From JAUVHV01 sp964523875 (GTDB taxonomy: Bacteria > Omnitrophota > Gorgyraeia > JABMRG01), in contig CAZGAS010000016.1 of NCBI GenBank assembly GCA_964523875.1, forward strand, positions 1 to 24,484: DNA of 24,484 nucleotides, given 5' to 3'. Of the stretch, positions 16,978 through 22,918 are shown piece by piece (the stretch's first letter is position 1; the number at the start of each line of letters is the position of its first letter). The translations under genes and the position numbers were made by a program. The notes below the pieces were generated by a model. The model was not told where the DNA came from and searched no databases. It saw only the letters and a program-made list of their open reading frames with translations.

Positions 16978-17415
16978 TTATTCATTGATAAGGTTTTCCG
17001 CGATCTCTTCGTATGATTCCTTTGAGGTATTATAAAACTCTTTCCATGACTCTTTTGCCCATATCTCTATCCTGTTTGAAACACCGATAAAGACTACTTC
17101 CTTTTTTATGTCAGCGTAATCTTTAAGATAGGACTGCAAAAGGATCCTGCCTTGTTTATCAGCAAGCACATCCTGCGCGCCTGAAAAGAATAAGCGATTA
17201 AACTTTCTATGTTCTGATTTGGTAAAGGATATAGAACGGAATTTAGATTCCTGGATCTTCCACTCTTCTTCAGTAAAAACAAAGAGGCACTTATCAAGGC
17301 CGCGGGTAATATAAAGTTTCTCCGCATAAGCCTCTTTTAGAGCTTCACGAAATTTTGAAGGAATAATCAGCCGCCCCTTGCGGTCTAAGCTATGTGCAAA
17401 CTCTCCGTAAAACAT
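16978..17415 (-). CDS. mraZ: Transcriptional regulator MraZ
   Basis: First gene of the dcw cluster and, in other bacteria, a DNA-binding regulator of its own operon. The 145-aa protein has the two AbrB/SpoVT-like half-domains expected of MraZ, each with its DxxGR signature: DRKGRLIIPSKFRE (12-25) and DKQGRILLQSYL at about 84-95. N-terminal MFYGEFAH is typical. ATG at 17415 with an AGAGG eight bases upstream. The leader carries 62-bp repeats with GGTGGG, similar to the TGGG boxes known as MraZ targets, which suggests autoregulation. Confidence 0.96.
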   Translation of the reverse strand: MFYGEFAHSLDRKGRLIIPSKFREALKEAYAEKLYITRGLDKCLFVFTEEEWKIQESKFRSISFTKSEHRKFNRLFFSGAQDVLADKQGRILLQSYLKDYADIKKEVVFIGVSNRIEIWAKESWKEFYNTSKESYEEIAENLINE

Positions 17416-17430
17416 TCTTTAGCCTCTCTC

Positions 17431-17590
17431 CCCACCGAGAAGGGCCTTAATTGCGTATAAGCAACAAACAATCTCTGCTTGATTCTTTATTGCCCACCGA
17501 AAAGGGCCTTAATCGTGTCAAAGCAACAGATTGTCTCTGCCTGATTCCTTATCGCCCACCGAGAAGGAATCTATCTACCTACCAAGAAGG
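17431..17590 (-). repeat. 62-bp direct repeats in the mraZ leader, candidate MraZ operator
   Basis: Full units at 17431-17492 and 17493-17554, a partial third from 17555 and a degenerate box at 17578-17590. On the minus strand each unit ends in CCTTCTCGGTGGG or a close variant (CCTTTTCGGTGGG in the second). The last box reads CCTTCTTGGTAGG. The first box lies 16 bp before the mraZ ATG. The TGGG core matches published MraZ box cores (established for E. coli and other bacteria), but those lie about one helical turn apart, whereas the spacing here is 62, 62 and 23 bp. Confidence 0.7.
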
Positions 17591-17635
17591 TCTTATTTCA
17601 CTCCACTTTACTCTACTCTCAACCACTTCGTTACA

Positions 17636-17664
17636 AATATACATCATAATCCCAATATTGTCAA
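17636..17664 (-). promoter_or_regulatory. Sigma70-type promoter of the dcw operon
   Basis: On the minus strand: -35 TTGACA (17659-17664), a 17-bp spacer, -10 TATATT (17636-17641). Transcription would start near 17628, giving a leader of about 210 nt through the 62-bp repeats to mraZ. The spacer contains a TGGG. The best promoter match upstream of the cluster. Confidence 0.8.
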
Positions 17665-17811
17665 GGGATTATTTTTAATTTTTAACATGGGTTTAAAAAG
17701 TTTTTGATAGAGGGTTAAAATACACTAAATAGAGGGGTTACAACGGGTTTGGACTACTACATATGGGGTAATATCAAAAATAAAAAACTAAACTGTTTCC
17801 TAAATAAGATT
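17665..17811. other. AT-rich spacer upstream of the dcw promoter
   Basis: Together with the leader repeats, promoter and palindrome, this completes the 476-bp gap between mraZ and the thermonuclease gene. It is AT-rich with no ORF, hairpin or repeat that I can support; it may contain upstream promoter sequence. Confidence 0.5.
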
Positions 17812-17884
17812 GACCCTGTGAAGCAAAAGGGGGCAGTGGGTTGCGTTACACCCACTGCCCCCTTTGTGGTTTGAAAACAGGGTC
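17812..17884. repeat. 73-bp palindromic element downstream of the nuclease gene
   Basis: Inverted repeat with ends GACCCTGT/AACAGGGTC and a GC-rich inner stem, AAGGGGGCAGTGGGT against ACCCACTGCCCCCTTT, around an 8-nt loop. It begins 7 bp after the thermonuclease stop, so it could protect or terminate that transcript, although no T-run follows directly. Same family as 1270-1344. Confidence 0.9.
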
Positions 17885-17891
17885 TACACTC

Positions 17892-18395
17892 TTACTTAGC
17901 CCAGATACCTTTGCCTTCTTTCCTGGCCTTGCGTTGAAGCATTAGAAATTCATCCGCGTATTTTTCATTAGGCGGGATAATAAGTATCTTTGCGTAACCT
18001 TCTTCGATCATCCTTTTATTCACACAAATATCACCAACATATACATAAGCGAGGAGCCTTTCATACTTGTCTCTTCTTCGCGCATCAAACTCAAGGCGTA
18101 CTATCTTTCCAGAGACTAGTTTCTTATTAAAGGCCTTCGCGGCCTTGGCAAGATATTCCGCGGGAGGGTGTTTATAATTCATCTCAGGGGTATCTATCCC
18201 AAGGTACCTAACATTCTCCCCATTTGCCAGCCGTACTGTATCACCATCATAAATATAAGCAACCCTGAACGAATCCTCTTCTCGTGCGCACTGTAAACAA
18301 CCGGATAAAAAAACAGCCACATTGACTATCAGAAAAAATATAATAATCTTAATGGCAAAACTCTTTGAACACAGCTTAAACATTCTTTTAGTCAT
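17892..18395 (-). CDS. Thermonuclease-like lipoprotein (SNase fold)
   Basis: Predicted extracytoplasmic nuclease of the staphylococcal nuclease family, which hydrolyses DNA and RNA with Ca2+. The 167-aa protein has a lipoprotein signal peptide: basic start, hydrophobic core 16-30 and lipobox LSGC with the modified Cys at 33. The fold starts with RVAYIYDGDTVRL (44-56). The three catalytic residues of S. aureus nuclease are matched by R63 (RYLGIDTP), E71 (DTPE) and R113 (KYERLLAY). The protein ends with the usual ARKEGKGIW. ATG at 18395 (Met5 is an alternative), 14 bp after the M48 protease gene, so probably the same transcript. Possible nutrient scavenging or DNA turnover. Confidence 0.9.
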   Translation of the reverse strand: MTKRMFKLCSKSFAIKIIIFFLIVNVAVFLSGCLQCAREEDSFRVAYIYDGDTVRLANGENVRYLGIDTPEMNYKHPPAEYLAKAAKAFNKKLVSGKIVRLEFDARRRDKYERLLAYVYVGDICVNKRMIEEGYAKILIIPPNEKYADEFLMLQRKARKEGKGIWAK

Positions 18396-18409
18396 GTAAT
18401 CTGCTAATC

Positions 18410-19216
18410 TCAGTATGGCACTATATAACTCTCTTCATCGACAGTATTCATATAATCTTCGAAAGTTATCTGGCCTGTTATCTCCTTGCTTACCTGTGCC
18501 TTCCTGGCAGAAAGGTAAGGGTGAGTAAACCAATAACGCTTTGGTCCTGTCTTTCCTTCCATTTGCCACTGCAGAAGTTTATCAAGCGCGCTAAGCATAC
18601 CTTCAGGGTTATAGTTAGCCTTCTTAAGATATTTTACTGCTAAGGCATCTGCCTCAAACTCATCTTCCCTGCTGTTCGCGAGCATAAGCTGCCCAAAGGC
18701 CTCACCTGCCTTACCACGCGTATAAGAATCCCTGGCTCCTTGCATAACAAGTATCTGCATAATCTGATAACCGAGGCTGTTCTGGAGCCGTTTTATGCTA
18801 TGCCTCGCGCAGACGTGGCCTACCTCATGCGCTAAGATAGCGGCGATCTCATCATCATCCAGCTTCTCGAGCAGAGCCTTAAATATATATATATATCCGC
18901 CGGGAAGAGCAAAGGCATTCTCAACATCGTCCTTATCAATAACCTTAAATGTAAATATGAGCTCTTTCCTGTCGGATACATCCGCTATCCTTTTTCCAAA
19001 CTCCGCTACCTTCTCCTGGTTCAGGTAATTCTCGTCCAGATCAAATTTTTCCTCAACCTGCTCAGCTATAGAACGGCCCATATTCATTTCTTTCTCTTTT
19101 GATATAAAGAGGTTTTCTTCCCGGCCTGTAGCAAGATTGTATTCGGGGTAAGCATAATTTGCAGTAAAGATAATAGATAAGGCCGACAAGCTAATCACTA
19201 ACTTGGAGATATTCAT
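18410..19216 (-). CDS. Periplasmic M48 family zinc metalloprotease
   Basis: Secreted zinc protease of the BepA/LoiP type, by family knowledge involved in envelope protein quality control. I chose the ATG at 19216 (268 aa), because the product then begins with a clean signal peptide (MNISKLVISLSALSIIF, cleavage near residues 20-23) and lies 7 bp after pilT; the longer frame to 19270 would overlap pilT. Zinc site HEVGH at 130-134, with the third ligand probably E186 in SREDEFEAD (182-190). No TPR repeats, unlike full-length BepA. FTHPYLSARKAQ near the C-terminus is a common M48 motif. Its partner genes are pilT upstream and the thermonuclease downstream. Confidence 0.93.
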   Translation of the reverse strand: MNISKLVISLSALSIIFTANYAYPEYNLATGREENLFISKEKEMNMGRSIAEQVEEKFDLDENYLNQEKVAEFGKRIADVSDRKELIFTFKVIDKDDVENAFALPGGYIYIFKALLEKLDDDEIAAILAHEVGHVCARHSIKRLQNSLGYQIMQILVMQGARDSYTRGKAGEAFGQLMLANSREDEFEADALAVKYLKKANYNPEGMLSALDKLLQWQMEGKTGPKRYWFTHPYLSARKAQVSKEITGQITFEDYMNTVDEESYIVPY

Positions 19217-19223
19217 TTGCAGC

Positions 19224-20294
19224 CTATAATCTCTTTTGCAGCAATAGGTTTTCAAGTTCCTTTGGGTCATTTGAACGCTGCAGTGCTATTTCCTCAGAAA
19301 TTATATTCTCGCAAACAAGATTGGCTAAGGAGCCATTTAGCGTAATCATACTGTCCGCGGAGCCTGTCTGTATAGCTGTATATATCTGATGTACATTATT
19401 TTCCCTGATAAGGTGCCTTATAGCGTGGTTTACACTCATAATCTCTGGAGCTAAAACAAGTGAATCTTTATTCTTCATCGGTATAAGCTCCTGCACTACC
19501 ACGCCTAAAAGTACAGCACTTAACTGTATCCTGACCTGTTGCTGCTGTTGTGCGGGAAAGACATCTATTATGCGATTTATAGAGTGTGCCGCGCTGTGAG
19601 TATGCAGGGTAGCCAGCAAAAGGTGACCTGTCTCCGCTAGCGTCAAGGCCGCCTTTATAGTATCGAGGTCTCTCATCTCCCCTATCATGATAACATCAGG
19701 AGTCTCTCTTAAGACGTGCCGTAACGCTTCATGAAATGATACTGTATCGCTTCCCACCTCACGCTGGTCAACAATGGATTTTTTGTGCGCATGCACAAAT
19801 TCTATAGGGTCTTCTATGGTAATAATATGACACTGGCGGCGCTCATTAATATATTCTATCATACTTGACAAGGTAGTGGATTTTCCACTACCTGTAGGAC
19901 CTGTTACGAGTATAAGCCCGTTTGGCTTGTTTGCGAAGTCATTAACAATAGGCGGAATACCTAGATCCTTCAGCGTAGGAATATCAAACGGAATAAGTCT
20001 TATAGCAACACCCACTGAGCCCCGTTGGTAATAAGCATTAAGCCTGAAACGGCTTATCCCTTCCACACCAAAAGAGGCATCAAGCTCCTTCTCCTTATTA
20101 AACCTCTTGATCTGCTCTTCTGTTAAAACAGGATATATTAGTTTCTCTATCTCCTCACTCTTTAAGGGGGTCTGGTATTTTATTGATTTTATCTGGCCGC
20201 TTAAGCGCAGCATAGGTGGGGCACCTGCGGTAAATATCAGGTCTGAGGCCTTCATGCCATTCATTAATTCAAGCAATTGACGTAATTGAACCAT
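19224..20294 (-). CDS. pilT: Type IV pilus retraction ATPase PilT
   Basis: Hexameric secretion-type ATPase that powers pilus retraction at the inner membrane. The 356-aa protein has the N-terminal ASDLIFTAGAPPMLRLSG segment, the PilT-type AIRLIP motif (97-102), Walker A GPTGSGKST (132-140), the aspartate box EDPIEF, Walker B region DVIMIGEMRDLDT and a His box HTHSAAHSINRIIDVFP. The C-terminal segment IYTAIQTGSADSMITLNGSL matches PilT family tails. ATG at 20294 with AGAGGA eight bases upstream. No other pilus gene lies in the window. PilU is a less likely alternative name. Confidence 0.9.
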   Translation of the reverse strand: MVQLRQLLELMNGMKASDLIFTAGAPPMLRLSGQIKSIKYQTPLKSEEIEKLIYPVLTEEQIKRFNKEKELDASFGVEGISRFRLNAYYQRGSVGVAIRLIPFDIPTLKDLGIPPIVNDFANKPNGLILVTGPTGSGKSTTLSSMIEYINERRQCHIITIEDPIEFVHAHKKSIVDQREVGSDTVSFHEALRHVLRETPDVIMIGEMRDLDTIKAALTLAETGHLLLATLHTHSAAHSINRIIDVFPAQQQQQVRIQLSAVLLGVVVQELIPMKNKDSLVLAPEIMSVNHAIRHLIRENNVHQIYTAIQTGSADSMITLNGSLANLVCENIISEEIALQRSNDPKELENLLLQKRL

Positions 20295-20322
20295 TTGTAT
20301 ATCCTCTTATATTAATAACATT

Positions 20323-20928
20323 AAAAGCAAGCGCTTGTAAGCCGAGTTCTGTTAATGACGAAACAAGTTACCCAGCTCTTATAAAGAGCAAGCAACGTAA
20401 CTTGTATACCGGAATTAATACTTAAGGACGCGATAGAAAAGAGCGTCCGAAATATCCACTCCTTCGTCACCAGATGGCCATCTATCTAGCCCTGCCATTA
20501 CTGGCAGGGTCGTTTTCCTGTTTTAAAGGAAAGTAGCGACCTAACCCGCTCCGCTAACTGAGGAACGGACCATTCCTATGGCGGAGCCTATTTGGTCTTG
20601 CACCACGTAGAGATTACCGCGTTTCACATCACGATTAAATGCATCTATAATATAAGAGAGATTGAGCCGCTAGGCCCAAATACCCTCATGGTAGAAACAT
20701 TTATCGATCCTCGTCTCTGTGGCTCTCATCCTCCCTGTTTTAATTTCGGGAAAATGGCCTCTGGCAATATAAAACATCACGAGAAGCTATCCTCATGAAT
20801 CATCTCAAATTCATGGACGGGCGTTACNNNNNNNNNNGCTACGTTGTCCTGTGGAGCTCGGACTTTCCTCCCCTGTAGTTTTAACGCGCAAAACTGAGCA
20901 CAAGGGCGGCCATCAAGCGCCTGCTTCA
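20323..20928 (-). ncRNA. rnpB: RNase P RNA (bacterial type A) with expanded helices
   Basis: Catalytic RNA of RNase P, which removes tRNA 5' leaders. On the minus strand: P1 AGCAGGCGCTTG (20914-20925) pairs with CAAGCGCTTGCT (20326-20337); P2 GATGGCC (20908-20914) with GGCCATC (20473-20479). The conserved GAGGAAAGTCCGAGC box (about 20855-20870) forms P4 with ACAGAACTCGGCTTAC (about 20338-20352), showing a covariation (GAG with CTC) against E. coli. GTGAAACGCGGTAA and GCAAGACCAAATAGG are present, and P18 has a GUAA tetraloop (20490-20509). At about 606 nt including 10 N it is far longer than the usual 350-450. The excess lies mostly at the P19 position (20356-20469) and P12 (about 20632-20710). 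It lies 10 bp after rnhA and 29 bp before pilT. Ends are accurate to a few bases. Confidence 0.95.
20828..20837. other. Short assembly gap (10 N) inside rnpB
   Basis: Ten undetermined bases between the 5' conserved core of RNase P RNA and the GTAACGCC box. The flanks fit a single RNA, so the true gap is probably short. Confidence 0.97.
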
Positions 20929-20937
20929 AAGAGCTAA

Positions 20938-21402
20938 TTAATTCTGTCTGCTTTTCAATATAAAAGATTTTCCAATTCTTTTTTTACCTGCATCATCAAT
21001 AGCCTTGTTAGCGAGTTTATCAGCAGCCCTGTTCTCTTCCCTGGGGATGCTATTTACACTTACCTGTTCAAAACTATTTAATAGCTGCGTAACCTTAGAA
21101 TAAAGTTTTTTAAGAGCGGGATTTTTTACCTTATACTCGCCCCCTAACTGCTTAGCAACAAGTTCACTATCCGTATTTATTATAAGCTCTTTTGCTCCCA
21201 AGCCGCACGCGGCTTCCATACCGAATATAAGGGCTCTATATTCTGCTACATTATTGGTTGCGTGTCCGATAAACCTGTCTATATTCTTTAAAACAATTCC
21301 CTGTGCATCCATAACCACTATACCTATACCGGCAGGGCCGGGATTACCCCGGGCGGCGCCGTCAATATATATACTCAGAATATTATAATCAGGCTTTTTC
21401 AT
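20938..21402 (-). CDS. rnhA: Ribonuclease HI family protein
   Basis: Endonuclease that cleaves the RNA strand of RNA-DNA hybrids in the cytoplasm. The 154-aa protein shows the RNase H fold with all four acidic catalytic residues in place: D14 (YIDGAARGNPGPAG), E54 (NNVAEYRAL), D78 (INTDSELV) and D128 (ENRAADKLAN). It lacks the basic protrusion of E. coli RNase HI and so resembles the short RnhA/YpdQ-like subfamily. ATG at 21402 overlaps the preceding zinc-ribbon gene by 14 bp, so they are co-translated. The rnpB gene begins about 10 bp downstream, an unusual adjacency of two RNases. Confidence 0.93.
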   Translation of the reverse strand: MKKPDYNILSIYIDGAARGNPGPAGIGIVVMDAQGIVLKNIDRFIGHATNNVAEYRALIFGMEAACGLGAKELIINTDSELVAKQLGGEYKVKNPALKKLYSKVTQLLNSFEQVSVNSIPREENRAADKLANKAIDDAGKKRIGKSFILKSRQN

Positions 21403-22120
21403 CTTGAATATAGAGTATGCGTTGGCAATTTTCGCACAATATTATCTTCTCTTTCATGCAAACCTCATTTACAACTTGGGGTGGAAGCTGCATATAGCAA
21501 CCGCTGCAATTACCATTAACAACTTCTGCCAGTGCTTGACCGTCTCGGCCCGCGAGTATTCTTTCATATTCACTCAATATCTTTTTGTCTACAAGCGGGG
21601 TAAGGGCCTCTCTCTTTTTCTTAAGCGCAACAATTGACACGTCTATATCTTTTACCTGCTGCTCTACCTCTTTTATCTGAGTATCTATACTTTTTGATTC
21701 CTCAGCGAATTTCTGCTTCTCCTGGTCAAGGCGCTCTTTTGCCTCATCTATCTTATCAATAAAATTAATTATCTCTTCCTCTAAAAGTGAGTTATCCGCT
21801 TTATGGCTCTCTATCTCACCAACCATAGTAGTATATTCCTTGTTGGTCTTTATCTGATTAAGCTGGCCCTGCAGCTTTTTTACTTCCTCCTCTTTGGTGC
21901 CAAGCATCATCTCTTTCTCTTTATGCTTGAGCTGAATATCCTTAAGGTTCTCCTCCGCGGCCTTAATACCTGACTGCTTCTGGATAAGGGACTCCTTAAG
22001 GTCATTTATCTCGTTGGGCTTGAGTTCTTTTTCAGATATAAATTTATATATCTGCGCGTCAATAGTCTGCAAGCCTATCAAAAAACCTATCTGTTCCGCT
22101 ACAGTCATCTTTTCATCCAT
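21389..22120 (-). CDS. C4-type zinc-ribbon coiled-coil protein
   Basis: A 243-aa protein of the family that includes FlgZ/HP0958-like proteins (formerly DUF164). Residues 28-175 are charged heptads forming a long antiparallel coiled coil. The C-terminal zinc ribbon has C205-x2-C208 and C229-x2-C232, with another Cys at 221. The cellular role is not settled; relatives bind nucleic acid or act in motility gene regulation, and the pairing with rnhA here suggests nucleic acid. ATG at 22120 is only about 2-3 bp from the predicted transcription start, so either this mRNA is nearly leaderless or translation begins at Met5 (22108), which has GGATGAAAAG in front. Confidence 0.88.
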   Translation of the reverse strand: MDEKMTVAEQIGFLIGLQTIDAQIYKFISEKELKPNEINDLKESLIQKQSGIKAAEENLKDIQLKHKEKEMMLGTKEEEVKKLQGQLNQIKTNKEYTTMVGEIESHKADNSLLEEEIINFIDKIDEAKERLDQEKQKFAEESKSIDTQIKEVEQQVKDIDVSIVALKKKREALTPLVDKKILSEYERILAGRDGQALAEVVNGNCSGCYMQLPPQVVNEVCMKEKIILCENCQRILYIQDEKA

Positions 22121-22129
22121 AATGTAAAA

Positions 22130-22157
22130 ATTATACCATAAGAATATAAAAATACAA
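22130..22157 (-). promoter_or_regulatory. Extended -10 promoter of the zinc-ribbon/rnhA/rnpB group
   Basis: On the minus strand: -35 TTGTAT (22152-22157), 16-bp spacer, -10 TATAAT (22130-22135) preceded by TGG, giving the extended form TGGTATAAT. Transcription should start near 22123. Confidence 0.7.
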
Positions 22158-22193
22158 GTAAAATAGGTATTTTCTGTACTACTATTATATATA

Positions 22194-22295
22194 ATCTCTT
22201 ATGCCTTTGCCTTCGCATCGCAGGTATTTTTGCCATCCATTTATTTCCAGGGCAAAAAAATCCAATGCGCTGCTAAAGGCAAAGGCATAAGAGAT
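22194..22295. repeat. 102-bp long imperfect hairpin
   Basis: Perfect 20-bp outer arms (22194-22213 ATCTCTTATGCCTTTGCCTT and its complement 22276-22295). Inside, CGCAT/ATGCG and GGTATTTTTGCC against GGCAAAAAAATCC extend the stem with small interruptions. It lies just upstream of the zinc-ribbon promoter. MITE-like size and structure; no target-site duplication is obvious. Confidence 0.85.
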
Positions 22296-22322
22296 ATTTT
22301 TATCTGTTTTGGGTGATTAAGG

Positions 22323-22339
22323 CAAGAACGGTTCTTGAT
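22323..22339. promoter_or_regulatory. Palindromic operator-like site, copy 1
   Basis: CAAGAACGGTTCTTGAT, with perfect arms CAAGAAC/GTTCTTG around a central G. An identical 17-mer occurs at 22658-22674, 335 bp away. On the minus strand a weak promoter-like pair (TTGCCT, 17 bp, TAAAAA) overlaps this copy. Confidence 0.55.
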
Positions 22340-22405
22340 GGCATTATAATTAGTAGCTGTCCCTAATAAACGTCTCTGCTCAGGTTCAGGGCAATGGTGA
22401 GCAAA

Positions 22406-22443
22406 GAAAAACCTCTCTAAAGTCTATAATAGAGAGGTTTTTC
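22406..22443 (-). terminator. Intrinsic terminator of the tRNA-Met gene
   Basis: Perfect stem GAAAAACCTCTCT/AGAGAGGTTTTTC around a 12-nt loop, 13 bp after the tRNA 3' end on the minus strand and ending in a T-rich run. The A- and T-flanks make it usable on both strands. The bases from here to 22340 hold nothing I can support. Confidence 0.85.
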
Positions 22444-22455
22444 TGCGTCGAATCA

Positions 22456-22532
22456 TGGTAGCGGCGAGTGGACTTGAACCACTGACAACACGGGTATGAG
22501 CCGTGTGCTCTAACCAACTGAGCTACGCCGCC
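22456..22532 (-). tRNA. tRNA-Met (anticodon CAT), elongator type
   Basis: 77-nt cloverleaf on the minus strand. Acceptor GGCGGCG/CGCCGCT with a terminal G-U pair, D-arm AGCTCAGTTGGTTAGAGC, anticodon stem CACGG/CCGTG with loop CTCATAC, T-arm AGTGG TTCAAGT CCACT, discriminator A and an encoded CCA. The anticodon stem lacks the three G-C pairs of the initiator, so this is elongator Met; a tRNA-Ile2 with lysidine-modified CAT is the alternative. It has its own promoter (22631-22660) and terminator. Confidence 0.95.
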
Positions 22533-22617
22533 ACAAAACTATACATTCACGCTTGCCCCGTACCTGAATGGAATGAATAGTATGGGGCGCCGCCACAAAT
22601 TTACACATTCACACTTG
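22526..22617. repeat. Direct duplication of the tRNA-Met 5' end and flank
   Basis: Two 30-bp copies (22526-22555 and 22588-22617) begin CGCCGCCACAAA, end CTTG and differ at 6 positions. The first includes the first 7 nt of the tRNA acceptor stem. Between them are 32 bp that fold as a hairpin (CCCCGTA/TATGGGG with one G-U pair). The outer copy lies in the tRNA precursor leader and carries a second GGCGGCG. Confidence 0.85.
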
Positions 22618-22630
22618 ATTTTGATATGAA

Positions 22631-22660
22631 ATTATAACAGAAAAGCCCAACCTGTGTCAA
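22631..22660 (-). promoter_or_regulatory. Consensus sigma70 promoter of tRNA-Met
   Basis: On the minus strand: perfect -35 TTGACA (22655-22660), 18-bp spacer, perfect -10 TATAAT (22631-22636) with a TGT in front (extended -10). The start point near 22624 gives a 5' leader of about 90 nt before the tRNA. A palindrome (22658-22674) overlaps the -35 box. Confidence 0.85.
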
Positions 22661-22674
22661 GAACGGTTCTTGAT
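22658..22674. promoter_or_regulatory. Palindromic operator-like site, copy 2, at the tRNA promoter
   Basis: Same 17-mer as copy 1; including the preceding T the arms are TCAAGAAC/GTTCTTGA around one G. It overlaps the first three bases of the -35 box of the tRNA-Met promoter, the usual place for a repressor operator. No regulator is identifiable in the window. Confidence 0.6.
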
Positions 22675-22712
22675 AAGCACTGACATGCGTAGTCGCACTG
22701 AATAATCGTTCT

Positions 22713-22886
22713 TAAGATTTCTCAACGCTTCGGGGTGATTACAGCAGGACCTCTTTGTTGCGAATGGCATGGTTTTTTCGCGGTATTTAGTCTATATTAA
22801 TGAGCAACAAAATGGAATGAGTAAACCGCGCTGGGGTTTGCGAATGCTCCTGCGAAAATTACCCCGAAGTGTTGAGAGGTTTAATC
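22713..22886. repeat. About 174-bp element with long terminal inverted repeats
   Basis: The left arm (22720-22740, TCTCAACGCTTCGGGGTGATT) matches the complement of the right arm (22857-22877) with two differences. Pairing extends outward through AAGATT and inward through GCAGGA/TCCTGC and TTTGTTGC/GCAACAAA. There is no ORF inside. It lies 33 bp after the RND pump stop on the minus strand and may be a MITE or a structured 3' end. The stretch from it to the tRNA promoter shows nothing else. Confidence 0.75.
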
Positions 22887-22918
22887 TTCAGCAGAAATTT
22901 TTACTCTAGACAAGCTAT

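Noticed and set aside
19217..19270. N-terminal extension of the M48 protease to 19270
   Set aside because: It would overlap pilT and place 18 residues before an otherwise clean signal peptide.
20592..20798. 68-aa ORF on the plus strand
   Set aside because: It lies wholly inside the RNase P RNA gene on the opposite strand, so it is a chance frame.
22658..22674. SOS (LexA) box
   Set aside because: GAAC and GTTC half-sites are present but separated by one base, unlike the known GAAC-N4-GTTC or CTG-N10-CAG spacings.
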